A stretch of 6,117 bases of DNA. Source: Omnitrophica WOR_2 bacterium RIFCSPLOWO2_01_FULL_41_12. Its GTDB lineage: Bacteria > Omnitrophota > Gorgyraeia > Gygaellales > Profunditerraquicolaceae. Where the stretch lies: positions 1,353 through 7,469 of the forward strand of contig MHGW01000002.1 in the NCBI GenBank assembly GCA_001805765.1. The letters run 5' to 3'. A model generated the notes under the pieces. That model ran no database searches and was not told the DNA's origin. It saw nothing but the letters and a program-made list of their open reading frames with translations. The position numbers and the translations under genes are program-made. The stretch's first letter is position 1; each line of letters begins with the position of its first letter. Positions 6,000 to 6,117 of the stretch are shown piece by piece.

Positions 6000-6117
6000 G
6001 ATTACCTTTATTTTAGGCGGGGTGAGAAGCGGAAAAAGCGAGTTGGCCATAAAATTGGCGAAAGCGAACTACAAAAGAGTAGCCTTTGTAGCCACCTGCC
6101 TAGGCCTGGATAATGAA
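5992..6117 (+). CDS. cobU: Adenosylcobinamide kinase / adenosylcobinamide-phosphate guanylyltransferase, N-terminal 42 residues
   Basis: The reading frame opens MGKITFILGGVRSGKSELAI and runs off the right edge after 42 codons. GGVRSGKS (9-16) is the P-loop of CobU/CobP, where GGARSGKS is usual, and RVAFVATC (30-37) matches the next strand (commonly YIATA). The enzyme phosphorylates adenosylcobinamide and then attaches GMP, giving AdoCbi-GDP for cobalamin synthesis or cobinamide salvage. The guanylylation histidine and second half lie outside the window. The start is firm: an in-frame TAA sits directly before ATG 5992, and the next candidate (GTG) is inside the P-loop. No clear SD precedes it, and it overlaps the phosphatase stop by 8 bases, so translation probably depends on ribosomes finishing cobC. 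Confidence 0.88.
   Translation, partial: MGKITFILGGVRSGKSELAIKLAKANYKRVAFVATCLGLDNE

Overview
The window is a dense, all-plus-strand stretch of an AT-rich bacterial genome. Genes overlap or lie within a few bases of each other, and the only gap of note (2543-2821) is filled by a cobalamin control region. The substrate-binding protein has a signal sequence with no lipobox cysteine, so it is probably a soluble periplasmic protein. That suggests a diderm (Gram-negative-type) cell. An AT-rich genome, a bacterial TMTC-like membrane/TPR glycosyltransferase and GGGGACAGTCCC-type palindromes would fit an uncultivated lineage such as Omnitrophota, but this placement is only a guess from style.

Region 1 (1-2542) holds three tightly packed genes. 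They are the last 40 codons of a protein-L-isoaspartate O-methyltransferase (pcm), a small membrane protein of the Sm_multidrug_ex/COG2426 family, and a large GT-C-like polytopic membrane protein with C-terminal TPR repeats. The last gene has visibly lower G+C than the genes on either side. No terminator separates it from what follows.

Region 2 (2543-2821) is a complete regulatory leader. It has a near-consensus sigma70-type promoter, a class I cobalamin (adenosylcobalamin-type) riboswitch aptamer, and a strong intrinsic terminator that ends one base before the btuF start codon. The only Shine-Dalgarno-like bases for btuF lie inside the terminator stem.

Region 3 (2822-6117) is the operon under that riboswitch: btuF (periplasmic corrinoid-binding protein), btuC (permease), btuD (ATPase), a histidine phosphatase (probably the alpha-ribazole phosphatase CobC), and the first 42 codons of cobU (adenosylcobinamide kinase/guanylyltransferase). 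Together they describe corrinoid uptake followed by nucleotide-loop assembly, a salvage layout that the riboswitch shuts off when cobalamin is plentiful. btuF carries a 47-bp cluster of REP-like palindromes inside the coding sequence, translated as a short heptapeptide repeat between signal peptide and mature domain. No wholly new system is evident. The REP-like insertion, the overlap of terminator and ribosome-binding site, and the bacterial TMTC-like protein are the points most worth a second look.
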